DNA from: Gimesia aquarii
GTDB taxonomy: Bacteria > Planctomycetota > Planctomycetia > Planctomycetales > Planctomycetaceae
Length of the DNA stretch: 64,000 nt
Assembly: GCF_007748175.1 (NCBI RefSeq)
Contig: NZ_CP037422.1
Location: 7,027,952 to 7,091,951, forward strand
Direction of reading: 5' to 3'
The notes under the pieces were generated by a model. That model saw nothing but the letters and a program-made list of their open reading frames with translations, was not told where the DNA came from and did not search any database. The position numbers and the translations under genes are program-made. Numbering within the stretch: position 1 is the stretch's first letter; each line of letters starts with the position of its first letter. Positions 1-9,592 of this stretch are shown piece by piece.

Positions 1-25
1 TAAGGCTCAAATCATTTTTTAGCCT

Positions 26-268
26 CTATTCTGTACTATGGTAGTGTTTTTGAGGGCAAATTAGTTTGTTGCCAGTAATCAATACATCTTGACGACAGAG
101 TTTTTGAAGCAAGCAAACGATCCATTTCCCGTTGATAATAAGACCATCGACAGCGCATTCGCAGGTGGTACAAAAGCCAATTAACCCAGCCCGATATGCT
201 TGATTTTCCACTCTTTCACCTTGGGATAACTTGAATAAACAAGCAATCCAAGTTCTGATAGTAAGCAT
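26..268 (-). CDS. Small Cys-rich hypothetical protein, possible ferredoxin-like remnant
   Basis: This is an 80-residue reading frame on the minus strand, starting with ATG at 268. The middle contains CTTCECAVDG followed about 14 residues later by another Cys, which loosely recalls the cysteine loop of small [2Fe-2S] ferredoxin-like domains. There is no complete C-x4-C-x2-C...C pattern that I can recognise, and the protein is shorter than a normal ferredoxin. It lies divergent from acs, whose promoter begins only 12 bases upstream of this start. It could be a degraded gene or a non-coding frame. I do not assign a function. Confidence 0.25.
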   Translation of the reverse strand: MLTIRTWIACLFKLSQGERVENQAYRAGLIGFCTTCECAVDGLIINGKWIVCLLQKLCRQDVLITGNKLICPQKHYHSTE

Positions 269-279
269 CCGTCAGTTTG

Positions 280-308
280 TTGACTTCGAAAAAATACTGC
301 CCTAGAAT
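280..308 (+). promoter_or_regulatory. Sigma70-like promoter of acs
   Basis: TTGACT at 280-285 and TAGAAT at 303-308 are separated by exactly 17 bases, close to the housekeeping consensus. Transcription would start near 315, giving a leader of about 130 bases before the chosen acs start. The assignment rests on sequence match and position only. Confidence 0.6.
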
Positions 309-445
309 CATTAACTTAGCATTATTTAATAATTCAGCAATAATTAGAGAGAATCGAGTCTACGTCCCTGAATATCAGGCCGTTGATGAGCAACATTCTC
401 GGTTCCTATTTCGCTCGCCAAATAAAACAAAGGGGAATGACAACG

Positions 446-2401
446 ATGAGTGACCAGGCCAACGAAAACATAGAAAGCGTTCTTCACGAAACTCGCTCAT
501 TTCCACCTCCGGCAGAGTTTGTAGAACAGGCAAATATCTCCAGTAAAGAACAGTACCTGGAACTTTGGAATCATGCCAAAGACGACCCCGTCAGCTTCTG
601 GGGCGATCTGGCACAAGAACTGGAATGGTCACAGCCTTACGATCAAGTCATTGAGGGAGAAATGCCGGAAACAAAGTGGTTCACCGGTGGCAAAATCAAC
701 GCCTCAGTGAATTGTATTGACCGTCACCTGGATAGTTGGCGAAAAAATAAAGCCGCCATCGTTTGGGAAGGTGAGCCAGGCGATACACGTGTCCTTCGCT
801 ACCAAGACTTACATCGCGAAGTCTGCAAATTTGCAAATTGCTTGAAAAAGCTGGGCATTGAAACCGGTGATCGAGTGACATTATACATGCCAATGGTACC
901 CGAACTTGCCATTGCGATGCTTGCCTGTTCGCGCATCGGAGCCACCCACTCCATTATCTTTGGTGGTTTCAGTGCAGACGCCATCGCTGATCGGAACAAT
1001 GACGCTCAGGCCAAACTCGTGATTACTTCAGATGGTGGCTGGCGTCGTGGCAAAAACATTCCGCTTAAAGAAGCCGTTGATCAGAGTCTGGAAAAATCAC
1101 CAAGTGTGGAGAAAGTCGTCGTCTACCGCCGTACTGGTTGCGAAGTCGACATGGTTCCTGATCGAGACTACTGGTGGCACGATCTGATGGATGGGGCTTC
1201 CGCTGAGTGTGATCCCGTTGAACTTGATAGCGAACACCCGCTCTTTATTCTTTATACTTCAGGAAGTACTGGTAAACCCAAGGGAGTACAACACTCCACC
1301 GGTGGTTATCTTTTGGGAACGAAGATGACCTCTAAATGGGTTTTTGATCTGAAAGAAGATGACACTTACTGGTGTACTGCCGATATTGGCTGGATTACTG
1401 GGCATAGCTATATTGTCTATGGACCTCTGGCGAACGGTGCCACAACTGTTATGTATGAGGGGGCTCCTAACTGGCCTGACGAAGGTCGCTTCTGGGAAAT
1501 CATTGAGAAATATCAGGTTAACATCTTTTACACCGCTCCCACTGCGATTCGTGCCTTTATCAAATGGGGCGATGAGTGGCCGAATAAGTACGATCTTTCC
1601 AGCTTGCGTCTTTTGGGAACCGTGGGTGAGCCAATCAACCCCGAAGCCTGGATGTGGTACCACACTGTTATCGGACAGGAGCGCTGCCCGATTGTTGATA
1701 CATGGTGGCAAACCGAAACTGGAGGGATCATGATGAGTCCCCTGCCGGGTGTGACAGCAACCAAACCCGGTAGCTGTACGACTCCTTTACCGGGCGTTGT
1801 CCCTGATATTGTCACTGCAGCTGGGGAAAGCCTGGGCGACAATCAGGGAGGTTTACTCGTAATGCGTCAACCATGGCCTCACATGTTACGCACATTATAC
1901 GGTGATCATGATCGTTTCAAAGAAGTTTACTTCAGCACTATTGAAGGCTGCTATCTGGCTGGCGATAGTGCACGACGTGATGAAGATGGCTACTACTGGA
2001 TTATGGGACGTATCGATGATGTAATTAATGTTTCCGGTCACCGTTTGAGTACAATGGAAGTCGAAAGTGCACTCGTTTCACATCCGAATGTCGCAGAAGC
2101 GGCCGTGGTTGGTTTCCCACACGAAATTAAAGGAGAAGGCATCTGCTGCTTTGTCACTCTGACCACTGACGATGGTGGCGATGAACTTAAGGCAGAGCTG
2201 AAACAGCATGTGCGTACCCAGATTGGCGTGGTGGCAACTCCCGATGAAATTCGCTTCGCGGCAGCTCTTCCTAAGACACGCAGTGGTAAAATCATGCGAC
2301 GTCTATTAAGAGACATCGCTGCAGGTCGTGAAAGCGTGGGGGATACAACAACTCTCGAAGATTACAGCGTCGTCGCGAATCTGCGGCAAGGGAATGAATA
2401 A
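446..2401 (+). CDS. acs: Acetyl-coenzyme A synthetase
   Basis: The product activates acetate to acetyl-CoA through acetyl-AMP (EC 6.2.1.1) in the cytoplasm. The 651-residue length from this start matches the family norm of about 650. Visible features are the N-terminal ACAS domain with [12 protein letters not shown], the P-loop-like [11 protein letters not shown], the adenylate motif WWQTETGG, and the C-terminal [11 protein letters not shown], whose lysine is the residue acetylated in the family. ATGs also exist at 383 and 437 in frame. I chose 446 because AAGGGG at 430-435 sits 10 bases upstream, whereas it would be only one base from the ATG at 437. A strong hairpin follows the gene. Confidence 0.97.
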   Translation: MSDQANENIESVLHETRSFPPPAEFVEQANISSKEQYLELWNHAKDDPVSFWGDLAQELEWSQPYDQVIEGEMPETKWFTGGKINASVNCIDRHLDSWRKNKAAIVWEGEPGDTRVLRYQDLHREVCKFANCLKKLGIETGDRVTLYMPMVPELAIAMLACSRIGATHSIIFGGFSADAIADRNNDAQAKLVITSDGGWRRGKNIPLKEAVDQSLEKSPSVEKVVVYRRTGCEVDMVPDRDYWWHDLMDGASAECDPVELDSEHPLFILYTSGSTGKPKGVQHSTGGYLLGTKMTSKWVFDLKEDDTYWCTADIGWITGHSYIVYGPLANGATTVMYEGAPNWPDEGRFWEIIEKYQVNIFYTAPTAIRAFIKWGDEWPNKYDLSSLRLLGTVGEPINPEAWMWYHTVIGQERCPIVDTWWQTETGGIMMSPLPGVTATKPGSCTTPLPGVVPDIVTAAGESLGDNQGGLLVMRQPWPHMLRTLYGDHDRFKEVYFSTIEGCYLAGDSARRDEDGYYWIMGRIDDVINVSGHRLSTMEVESALVSHPNVAEAAVVGFPHEIKGEGICCFVTLTTDDGGDELKAELKQHVRTQIGVVATPDEIRFAAALPKTRSGKIMRRLLRDIAAGRESVGDTTTLEDYSVVANLRQGNE

Positions 2402-2463
2402 TTTTAAGATTCTCTTCGAAATTCAACTTCAAAATGTGTGCTTGCACGCGCTAAAATATTCTG

Positions 2464-2490
2464 CAGGATGGTAGTTTGTGTACCATCCTG
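2464..2490 (+). terminator. Perfect 10-bp hairpin after acs
   Basis: CAGGATGGTA (2464-2473), a 7-base loop, then TACCATCCTG (2481-2490) form a perfect stem. The following bases are CTCTTCGTTT, so the T-tract is weak. It probably ends or attenuates acs transcription, and its position argues against the upstream GTG (2438) as the larB start. Confidence 0.6.
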
Positions 2491-2524
2491 CTCTTCGTTT
2501 GATAAAGTCAATCAAGGTCCCCGA

Positions 2525-3307
2525 ATGTCTGAAGATCAACTCTCTTCGCTATTTGAGCAAGTTCGTCAAGGGTCACTCTCTGTGGAACAGGCTGTTTCTC
2601 ATTTTGCGAACCAGAGCCAGCAGAAATCAGCAATCCTGACTTCTGCTAACATCGATCTGGATCGTAGTTCACGCTGCGGATATCCTGAAGTGATATTCTG
2701 CGAAGGAAAAACTTCCGCCTCCCTCGTTGAAATTTTCTCAACATTACTTGAATCAAATCAACGTTGTCTGGGAACACGGATTTCAGAAGAACAAGCTGAA
2801 ACTGTCCTCAAGCAATTTCCACAGGCGATTTACAATCAGACAGCCCGCACCGTTCGTATTCCGGAAAAAGATGCTGCGTTTGACGAAAAACTCATTGCCG
2901 GGGAAATTGCCGTCCTGACCGCCGGTACCAGTGATCGCCCCGTGGCAGAAGAAGCAATCGAAACCCTAACCTGGATGGGTTATGAACCCGACTTCATTCT
3001 CGACGTTGGAGTAGCAGGCCCCCATCGCTTACAGGAACAATTACCACGAATTCAAAATGTCTCCGCCATTGTTGTTGCTGCTGGCATGGAAGGCGCATTA
3101 CCTTCGGTTGTTGGCGGTTGGGTCTCCTGCCCTGTTATAGCAGTTCCGACCAGCGTTGGTTATGGAGCCAGTTTAGGTGGCATCGCAGCACTTCTAGGTA
3201 TGTTAAACAGTTGCGCCGCTAATGTAACTGTTGTGAATATCAATGCAGGCTTTAAAGCGGGTTTCATTGCCGGTTTAATCGCCGATCAGAAACATTCTAC
3301 TTCCTGA
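2525..3307 (+). CDS. larB: Nickel pincer cofactor biosynthesis protein LarB
   Basis: LarB carboxylates nicotinic acid adenine dinucleotide at C5 and hydrolyses the phosphoanhydride, the first step of nickel-pincer nucleotide cofactor synthesis. The C-terminal half (from about residue 125) is a PurE/AIR-carboxylase-like domain with VLTAGTSDRPVAEEA, DVGVAGPHR and AAGMEGALPSVVGG, diagnostic for LarB. From the ATG at 2525 the protein is 260 residues, the usual size; the open frame extends back to a GTG at 2438 but that would overlap the acs terminator hairpin. larC, larE and lactate racemase genes are not nearby, so the rest of the pathway must lie elsewhere. It shares one base with the 5' end of the next open frame. 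Confidence 0.9.
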   Translation: MSEDQLSSLFEQVRQGSLSVEQAVSHFANQSQQKSAILTSANIDLDRSSRCGYPEVIFCEGKTSASLVEIFSTLLESNQRCLGTRISEEQAETVLKQFPQAIYNQTARTVRIPEKDAAFDEKLIAGEIAVLTAGTSDRPVAEEAIETLTWMGYEPDFILDVGVAGPHRLQEQLPRIQNVSAIVVAAGMEGALPSVVGGWVSCPVIAVPTSVGYGASLGGIAALLGMLNSCAANVTVVNINAGFKAGFIAGLIADQKHSTS

Positions 3308-3339
3308 TGTATACCTACCAACTTATAGAGAGTCCTGCC

Positions 3340-4845
3340 ATGACGATGTCACATCTGCGATCTGTGCGCTACCTCATGATTCTGACATTCCTCTGTTTCT
3401 GTAATTGCAACATTACTTTAGAAGGATCTGAAGAACCATCGACAATAGAACCGATTGTGCGCGTTGTCGACTTAAATGTGGGTGAATCCACGACTGTCAC
3501 TCTGAGTAATGGCGAACAGGTACAAGTAAAACTACTCGACTTAAATGAGAAGCGCGACCCCATCCGACAGGCGGTTCGTAGTGCGATCGTCACCGTACAG
3601 GTTGATGATGAGAAAATCGCACTTGAATCAGGCATGTATAATTTGCCTCGAAAGACAGGGCGTGTGCAGATCGATTGTTCGATTACCAAGGGGTACAACT
3701 CAAACGGAACTCCGGCCTTCTGGGGTCTGGATAAAGAGGCCCGTCTGCGATTTTGGCCCGCTGACTCACCCTTGCTCAAGCCTGGTTCGTTTATTTATCC
3801 CGTTAACCAACGCTGGTTTGCCACTCGGACCTGGTTTGACAATGAACCCGTTGATGGTGGCAAAAAAATTCTCCCCAAAATCTATTATCATAGTGGACTG
3901 GATATTGGCGGAGCCGAAAAGCTAACGAAAGTCATCGCCGCCACAGATGCCGTTGTTGTGTCATCTGGAACCGATGTCCTCGAAGAGCACTGCCAAGATA
4001 CGCCAGTTGCACCTCGTTACGATGTGGTCTATCTCATGGATGCACGAGGCTGGTATTACCGCTACAGTCATCTGCATAAAATCAATGATCATATCCGTCC
4101 GGGTCGTCTGATCAAACAGGGGAAAGAAATCGGCATCCTGGGAAAGAAAGGGGCCAGCGGTGGCTGGTCGCATCTCCATTTTGAAATCAAGAGCCGCCAG
4201 CCTTCGGGCAAATGGGGCACACAAGCTGGCTATGCATTTCTCTGGGAAGCTTATCGAAACCAATATCAACCCAAACTGGTTGCGAACTCGCGTCGCAAAC
4301 ATTTTCTGAAAGCAGGAGACTCAACGACTCTGAAAGGCTCTCAGTCTTATAGTAAAACCGGCGGTATTCAGAGTTTTGAATGGACCTTCACAGATGGCAC
4401 TACGGCAAGTGGCGCTGAAGTAAAACGGACCTATCACCAGCCGGGAGTTTTTAGTGAGATCCTGAAAGTCACTGATCAACAAGGTCATGTCGATTATGAT
4501 TTCGCGGAAGTCCATGTACTCGATCCGAAAAATCTGGAGAAATATGTGCCCCGCATCCACGCCGTGTATTGGCCTTCGCTGCAAAACCGAGTGGGTGACC
4601 CCATAATATTCAAGGTACGCTCATTTGGTAATACGGCAGGTAATGAGGTCTGGGACTTTGGGGATGGCAGCCCTTCGGTTAGTGTGAAATCGGATGGCAA
4701 TGTCAAACCTCTGGATGAAAATGGTTATGCTGTCACCAAACATACCTATAAGAGAGCCGGCGATTATCTGGTCAAAGTGCAACGTAGCCGCAAAGATGGT
4801 GTCACGGCTGTAACACACTTGCATGTGCGTGTTGAACCCGAGTAA
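3340..4845 (+). CDS. Secreted M23-type metallopeptidase with PKD domains
   Basis: A hydrophobic N-terminal segment (LMILTFLCFC) indicates export. Around residue 183 the sequence YYHSGLDIGG gives the H-x3-D zinc motif, and SHLHFE around residue 275 gives the H-x-H motif of M23 (LytM-type) peptidases, so a peptidoglycan or peptide hydrolase role is supported. The C-terminal third carries two PKD-like beta-sandwich domains (about 325-400 and 415-500; WDFGDGSP is typical). I chose the ATG at 3340 because it places the signal peptide at the N-terminus; the open frame begins at 3307, overlapping the larB stop. Planctomycetes have modified envelopes, so the substrate may be a non-standard polymer. 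Confidence 0.8.
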   Translation: MTMSHLRSVRYLMILTFLCFCNCNITLEGSEEPSTIEPIVRVVDLNVGESTTVTLSNGEQVQVKLLDLNEKRDPIRQAVRSAIVTVQVDDEKIALESGMYNLPRKTGRVQIDCSITKGYNSNGTPAFWGLDKEARLRFWPADSPLLKPGSFIYPVNQRWFATRTWFDNEPVDGGKKILPKIYYHSGLDIGGAEKLTKVIAATDAVVVSSGTDVLEEHCQDTPVAPRYDVVYLMDARGWYYRYSHLHKINDHIRPGRLIKQGKEIGILGKKGASGGWSHLHFEIKSRQPSGKWGTQAGYAFLWEAYRNQYQPKLVANSRRKHFLKAGDSTTLKGSQSYSKTGGIQSFEWTFTDGTTASGAEVKRTYHQPGVFSEILKVTDQQGHVDYDFAEVHVLDPKNLEKYVPRIHAVYWPSLQNRVGDPIIFKVRSFGNTAGNEVWDFGDGSPSVSVKSDGNVKPLDENGYAVTKHTYKRAGDYLVKVQRSRKDGVTAVTHLHVRVEPE

Positions 4846-4945
4846 GCCACTTAGATCCCAGAAATTCCAGTATTATCGGCAAGATCCCTTCTGGTATTTG
4901 GTCAGAGCCGCTTTTAGAATAGTTCTAACATTTTCAGAAAACACC

Positions 4946-6850
4946 ATGATTATACCACGCGACTCAACACCTGCCTGGATTCTACCGTCCATGAAATCTC
5001 GCCTCTATACTACTTGTTTGATTCTCTTCTTGTTGAATTCCTTTCTGGTAGAGATGCTCTCAGCGGCTTCCATTGAAGCTCAGAAACCTGAATTGACGGT
5101 CGATTTCAAAACAGCCATTCAAAAACGTTTGAAGTCAATACAAAAACGACCTGCGCTCATTCATTCGGCCATTGGTGTAACGCGTAAAGAGACGCCTATT
5201 CCCTGCGTTTACTCCAAAGAGGATCTTAACTTTCAGACAGGTAAAATACGCATTCTATTGATTGGTGGCCTTGACGGATCCGAAGTTTCGGTGAATTCTG
5301 TCATCAATGCCGTTAACTGGTTTTATGGTTCCAATGCAGCAAAACCACTCCACAATACATTTTCAGTCTCGGCGATCCCGATCGCGAACCCGGATGGCTG
5401 GGTTTTGCAAAAGGGTCCCAAGAATGCAACAAACGGAAATCCCACTCGCGGTTATCCTCCTTTAAGTCCTGCCTACCAGAGTGTCACTAAGCCCGAAACG
5501 GAATATTTATGGCGTTGGATTGGCATGCATGCCCCTGACCTCGTTTTAGATGTTCGGGAGGGAAAACAGTTTCAATGGATCATTCCCGTCGATGCCCTTA
5601 GATCTGCACGCACCTTAGGAAAACAATTACAACCACAAGTTCGTCCGGTTTTTGGTTGGGAGCTTGTTTCCAGTCTGGCTTATAAACCACCTTCTCAGAT
5701 AGGACGCCTACCTGCGCTGGCTGTCGAGATCGCGCCAAACAATTCACCAATGTTTCTACCAACGTTATTGACGGCGATCCAACAAAGCAAATTTCGAAGG
5801 CCTTCCCCTGCTCGGTTGGAAATGATGCGCCGTCTACAACGTACACCGATTCAAGTCGCCACTCAACTTTCCAAAGTGTATGGCCATGAACTGAAAAGAT
5901 TATCCTACCTGCCTGTCGTCTCACTCATCAGTCAGATTCGATTGGGAAAGCTCACAGGCGATAAGAACCGACTGTCTCATGTCGAAGCCATTACGCAAAA
6001 ATACCTTTCAAAAAACCCAAAACCCCTCAAAAACCGCGGAGGGGGAAGTCTGATTGCCGGGCATTTATTGTTTTCCGAACTAGCGAAAGCAACCGGTAAT
6101 CGGCAATATGTCAATCTGGCAAAACAGGCAGCGGACCTTGGCTTTGATGAAGAAGGGCAGATGCGTGAATCGATGCCATTTCATGTCGAGATGAGTGATG
6201 CGGTCTTCATGTCGTGTCCGATACTGGCAGCTGTGGGGCGCTTAACGGGAGATCCCTGCTATTACGAAATGGCTCAACGACATTGGCGATTCATCCAGAA
6301 ACTGGACCAAAGACCGGATGGTATTTATCGGAATTCCCCTTTGAGTGACGCAGCCTGGGGACGTGGTAATGGCTTCCCCGCGCTGGGACTGGCTCTTGTG
6401 CTCACTGAACTCCCTCTGAATTCACCGTTACGACAAAGCTTCATTGCTGGTCATCGACATCATCTTGAAGCACTCAGTCACCATCAGGACCCAACTGGAA
6501 TGTGGCATCAAGTCATCGACCACAGAGAAAGTTACCGTGAGCTCACCTCTACTTGTATGATTACCTTTTCAATGATTCGTGGCGTACGTGAGGGTTGGCT
6601 AGATGAAAAACAATACGCGCCCCTCATTGAGCGTGCCTGGAATGCGATCAAAACGCGTGTCGCCTTTGATGGCACACTCGTTGATGTCTGTACGGGAACC
6701 GGAAAACAGACCAGTTTGCGAGGGTATCTTGACCGCATGGCTATCCTCGGAACCGATGCCCGGGGCGGCGCTATGGCATTTCTTGTTTCGAATGAGATGG
6801 CGCAATGGCGAAATCAGCAGGCTAATGCTCTAGAGCAAATAATGGATTAG
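4946..6850 (+). CDS. Secreted carboxypeptidase-like / GH88-GH105-like fusion protein
   Basis: The 634-residue protein has a signal peptide (ATG at 4946, or 4991 for a shorter N-region). Residues about 50-300 look like an M14 zinc-carboxypeptidase or DUF2817-type fold: RILLIGGLDGSE (about 103-113), then PIANPDGW. In active M14 enzymes the first motif is H-x2-E; here the His position reads Asp, so the zinc site is probably degenerate. Residues about 340-620 resemble the alpha/alpha-barrel of unsaturated glucuronyl/rhamnogalacturonyl hydrolases (GH88/GH105): RESMPFHVEMSDAVFM, AAWGRGNGFPALGLAL and WHQVIDHRESYRELTST. The second half suggests cleavage of unsaturated uronic acids from polysaccharide fragments. 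The fusion is unusual; activity of the first half is doubtful. The open frame overlaps the previous gene, but the start chosen does not. Confidence 0.65.
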   Translation: MIIPRDSTPAWILPSMKSRLYTTCLILFLLNSFLVEMLSAASIEAQKPELTVDFKTAIQKRLKSIQKRPALIHSAIGVTRKETPIPCVYSKEDLNFQTGKIRILLIGGLDGSEVSVNSVINAVNWFYGSNAAKPLHNTFSVSAIPIANPDGWVLQKGPKNATNGNPTRGYPPLSPAYQSVTKPETEYLWRWIGMHAPDLVLDVREGKQFQWIIPVDALRSARTLGKQLQPQVRPVFGWELVSSLAYKPPSQIGRLPALAVEIAPNNSPMFLPTLLTAIQQSKFRRPSPARLEMMRRLQRTPIQVATQLSKVYGHELKRLSYLPVVSLISQIRLGKLTGDKNRLSHVEAITQKYLSKNPKPLKNRGGGSLIAGHLLFSELAKATGNRQYVNLAKQAADLGFDEEGQMRESMPFHVEMSDAVFMSCPILAAVGRLTGDPCYYEMAQRHWRFIQKLDQRPDGIYRNSPLSDAAWGRGNGFPALGLALVLTELPLNSPLRQSFIAGHRHHLEALSHHQDPTGMWHQVIDHRESYRELTSTCMITFSMIRGVREGWLDEKQYAPLIERAWNAIKTRVAFDGTLVDVCTGTGKQTSLRGYLDRMAILGTDARGGAMAFLVSNEMAQWRNQQANALEQIMD

Positions 6851-6962
6851 TGACCGCTCTATTATCAGTAGACTCAGATGAAAGCATTCACGCAAAATCG
6901 AAGCCATCATCTGGATCTGGTGATCAGTGATCTGTTATTCTATAACGCGTCCAGTTTAACCA

Positions 6963-7012
6963 TAGCGGCTTCAAAGCGATGATACGAGGCCCAAACAGTT
7001 CTAGAGCCGCTA
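6963..7012. repeat. 8-bp inverted repeat in the leader of the ceramidase-like gene
   Basis: TAGCGGCT (6963-6970) and AGCCGCTA (7005-7012) are exact inverted copies separated by 34 bases. They lie 68 bases ahead of the next start codon. No T-tract follows, so a simple terminator is unlikely; a leader structure or protein site is possible. The rest of the gap 6851-7079 shows nothing I recognise. Confidence 0.35.
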
Positions 7013-7079
7013 CAATAAATCTGGATACAGGCTAATGAATATTTCTGTTCCCATTGACTCTTCGTTCAAGAGGTCACTT

Positions 7080-8516
7080 ATGTCGCCGCGTATTTTTTGC
7101 ATCGCGTTTTTGTTTATCAGTTCTCTCGTGCTCAGTACCACTGACGTTGTCGCTCAGGCTGAAGAGCCGACTCTCCGGGCTGGAGCTGCAGCTGTAGATA
7201 TTACACCTCCCATCGGTGTTTCCCTCGATGGGGTGATTTCCAAGAATGGGCCTGTGACTGGAATACATGATCGGCTCTTTGCACGGGCATTGGTACTTGA
7301 CGATGGTCAGGAACGGATCGCGATTTGTGTGAATGATCTCTGCATGGTGGAACGCAGATACTTTGATCGAGCGAAAAATATCGTCAATCAGAAAACCGGC
7401 TTCGCTATGAATCGCATCCTCATGACGAGCACGCATACACACGCCGCACCACGTGTTCCCTATGGCCGTGTGGGAAAACTTGATGATGAGTATTATGACA
7501 CACTGGTAAAACAAATCGCCCAAGCCGTTATTCAGGCTCAAGAAAATCTCAAACCTGCCCGTATTGGCTGGGGTTCTTTCGATGCCGGCAAGTATGCCGC
7601 CTGCCGCAGGTTTTTGGCGAAAAAAGGGAGTGTCTCATTGAATCCGTTTGGTGTTGCCGGTGATCAGATCAAATCCGTCTCTGGACGTAGTCAGCATGTC
7701 ATCCAGCCAGCTGCTCCCATTGACCCTCAGTGTTCGATCCTCTCGGTACAACATTTAGACGGGACACCACTGGCAATTTTAGGAAATATGAGCATTCATT
7801 ATTGCGGTGGTTATCAAAAGGGTCAAATCAGTGCTGACTATTTCGGTTCCTATGCAAGACATCTCGCCAAAAAACTGAAAAAGCATAACACACATCCTCC
7901 GTTCGTGGGAATGTTGTCGAATGGAACCAGTGGAAATATTGGAGCGGTCATAAAACAAGATCGGCGCAATTATGCCGCTTTTGAATGGATTGAAGAATCT
8001 GGGAAACAGTTCGCCGATCAAACATTGAAAGCGATTGAAAATCTTGACCATAAACCTGATTTAAAACTGGAAATTCTGGAGCAAGAACTCAAATTGAAAG
8101 TACGCCGCCCTGACACAGATCGACTGGCGTGGGCTCAAACAATTTTGGCAAATCCGCAACAGAAAACGGCGCATCGCTGGTCAAAAGTTTATGCCAATGA
8201 AGCAATTGAATTGAGCAAGTATCCGAAAACTGAGTCTATCATCATTCAGGCAATTCGCATTGGTGATCTAGGAATCGTAGGACTGCCTTGCGAAGTGTTT
8301 ACGGAAACAGGCCTGGCAATAAAACGGCAGAGTCCATTTGCTGCTACGTTCTCGATGGAACTGGCTAACGGTTCCAGTGGCTACCTGCCGACAGCTGAGC
8401 AACATTTGCTGGGTGGATATGAAACCTGGCCTGCTCGTAGCAGTTACTTAGAAATCGATGCAGAAACAAAAATTCGCCAGACGGCGCTAAAATTGCTGCA
8501 ACAGCTTAATCACTGA
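7080..8516 (+). CDS. Secreted neutral/alkaline ceramidase-like hydrolase
   Basis: The start at 7080 is supported by AAGAGG six bases upstream and by the signal peptide that follows at once (FCIAFLFISSLVLS). The body matches the neutral/alkaline non-lysosomal ceramidase N-terminal domain (PF04734): AAAVDITPPIGV, the zinc-binding STHTHAAP (about residue 117) and NGTSGNIGA (about 280), which contains the family's catalytic serine. Ceramidases cleave the amide of ceramide, but many planctomycete members are only distant relatives and may act on other amides or esters. It lacks the C-terminal immunoglobulin-like domain of true ceramidases (478 residues here). A paralogue lies at 32139-33680. The stop codon is one base from the convergent gene's stop. 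Confidence 0.75.
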   Translation: MSPRIFCIAFLFISSLVLSTTDVVAQAEEPTLRAGAAAVDITPPIGVSLDGVISKNGPVTGIHDRLFARALVLDDGQERIAICVNDLCMVERRYFDRAKNIVNQKTGFAMNRILMTSTHTHAAPRVPYGRVGKLDDEYYDTLVKQIAQAVIQAQENLKPARIGWGSFDAGKYAACRRFLAKKGSVSLNPFGVAGDQIKSVSGRSQHVIQPAAPIDPQCSILSVQHLDGTPLAILGNMSIHYCGGYQKGQISADYFGSYARHLAKKLKKHNTHPPFVGMLSNGTSGNIGAVIKQDRRNYAAFEWIEESGKQFADQTLKAIENLDHKPDLKLEILEQELKLKVRRPDTDRLAWAQTILANPQQKTAHRWSKVYANEAIELSKYPKTESIIIQAIRIGDLGIVGLPCEVFTETGLAIKRQSPFAATFSMELANGSSGYLPTAEQHLLGGYETWPARSSYLEIDAETKIRQTALKLLQQLNH

Positions 8517-8517
8517 A

Positions 8518-9480
8518 TTACTTATCCAGCCAGCTACTCAGTGTCACCTTTAACGTCTTTATCATACCATTTCGCATTAACACAACATCCACAGTATCAC
8601 CGGCTTCCTTTTTGCCAATGAGTTTCACAAGTGAATCAAAATCTTCGACATCCTCCTTGTTGAACTTGATGATAAAATCACCAGATTGAATCCCTGCTTT
8701 TTGAGCTGCCAACCCTTCTGAAACTTCTCCCACCAGACAACCGCCTCTAATGGTATTTCCACCGCCAGAAATACCCAACATCGCATCACTATCCCGAGTT
8801 TGAAACATAGTTCCGGGAAGCGTTTTTCTCAGGTCATCCAAAGCCTCTTCTTTTAAGGAGTGGCCTTTGATCATGTAGAGAGTATGAAGCTGAGATATTC
8901 GTTTAATATATCTCAGCCCTTGTTCTTCCCCTCTCCACTTGGCTCCTATGACAAGATATTTTACTTGCCCCGGTTTCGTATTACCACGTGGAGGGCCATT
9001 GGCGATATCTTCCGCTGTCCAAAGTTTTACCTTCCCTCCTAATTTTCTGATTTCGCGAACAGCGCGTTCTTCCCGAAAACCGACATGCCGATCTATGGCT
9101 TCTTCGGCACGCACTGCAACAGAAGGGTTAGGAGCTTCAGTTAATGCATCAAGTGCGTCTTCGGCTTTATCGACGGAGCCCTTTTTCCCTAGCTGGTAAA
9201 TCCGCTCAATGACCAGGATTGCACGAACGGAGGCTTCCAGACTATCACCTTTAGTGACTTTCAGCAGTGGTTCGATAACCTGTTCACCATACTCAGGTAA
9301 TGCACGTGTCGCTTTTTCACGCGTTTTGAAGTCATCACTCTCCAGATCCAGGATATACTCAATCGCCTGTTGAGGAAGCTTAGTCGTTTTTTCAGCGTCT
9401 TTCGCATTCGACACTTCGCAATGTAAAATTGATGCCGTGATAAGGGCGCATCCTGCAATCAAAATCACCCGTGTTAACAT
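8518..9480 (-). CDS. Secreted HEAT-like / PDZ domain protein
   Basis: The 320-residue protein begins with a signal peptide (VILIAGCALITASIL). Residues about 40-140 form HEAT/armadillo-like helices, as in DFKTREKATRALPEYGEQVIEPLL. The C-terminal 100 residues are a PDZ domain with the carboxylate-loop region LGISGGGN and KAGIQSGDFIIKFN. No protease triad is seen, so this is probably a periplasmic adaptor that binds peptide C-termini rather than a HtrA-type protease. It is convergent with the ceramidase-like gene, with one base between the stops. Function in detail is unknown. Confidence 0.7.
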   Translation of the reverse strand: MLTRVILIAGCALITASILHCEVSNAKDAEKTTKLPQQAIEYILDLESDDFKTREKATRALPEYGEQVIEPLLKVTKGDSLEASVRAILVIERIYQLGKKGSVDKAEDALDALTEAPNPSVAVRAEEAIDRHVGFREERAVREIRKLGGKVKLWTAEDIANGPPRGNTKPGQVKYLVIGAKWRGEEQGLRYIKRISQLHTLYMIKGHSLKEEALDDLRKTLPGTMFQTRDSDAMLGISGGGNTIRGGCLVGEVSEGLAAQKAGIQSGDFIIKFNKEDVEDFDSLVKLIGKKEAGDTVDVVLMRNGMIKTLKVTLSSWLDK

Positions 9481-9592
9481 TTGTCAAAACCTTTAAGCAA
9501 ACTTCCTCGGAAAAATCGTTACTGCTCTTTATTTTCCGAGAAATTCTCGCCTAAATCAATACGAGACTTCTGTATGTCCGCGGGAAAAACTC

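Noticed and set aside
1259-1711. 150-codon minus-strand open frame inside acs
   Set aside because: It is antisense to the conserved catalytic region of acs and its translation has no signal peptide, domain or plausible ribosome-binding site.
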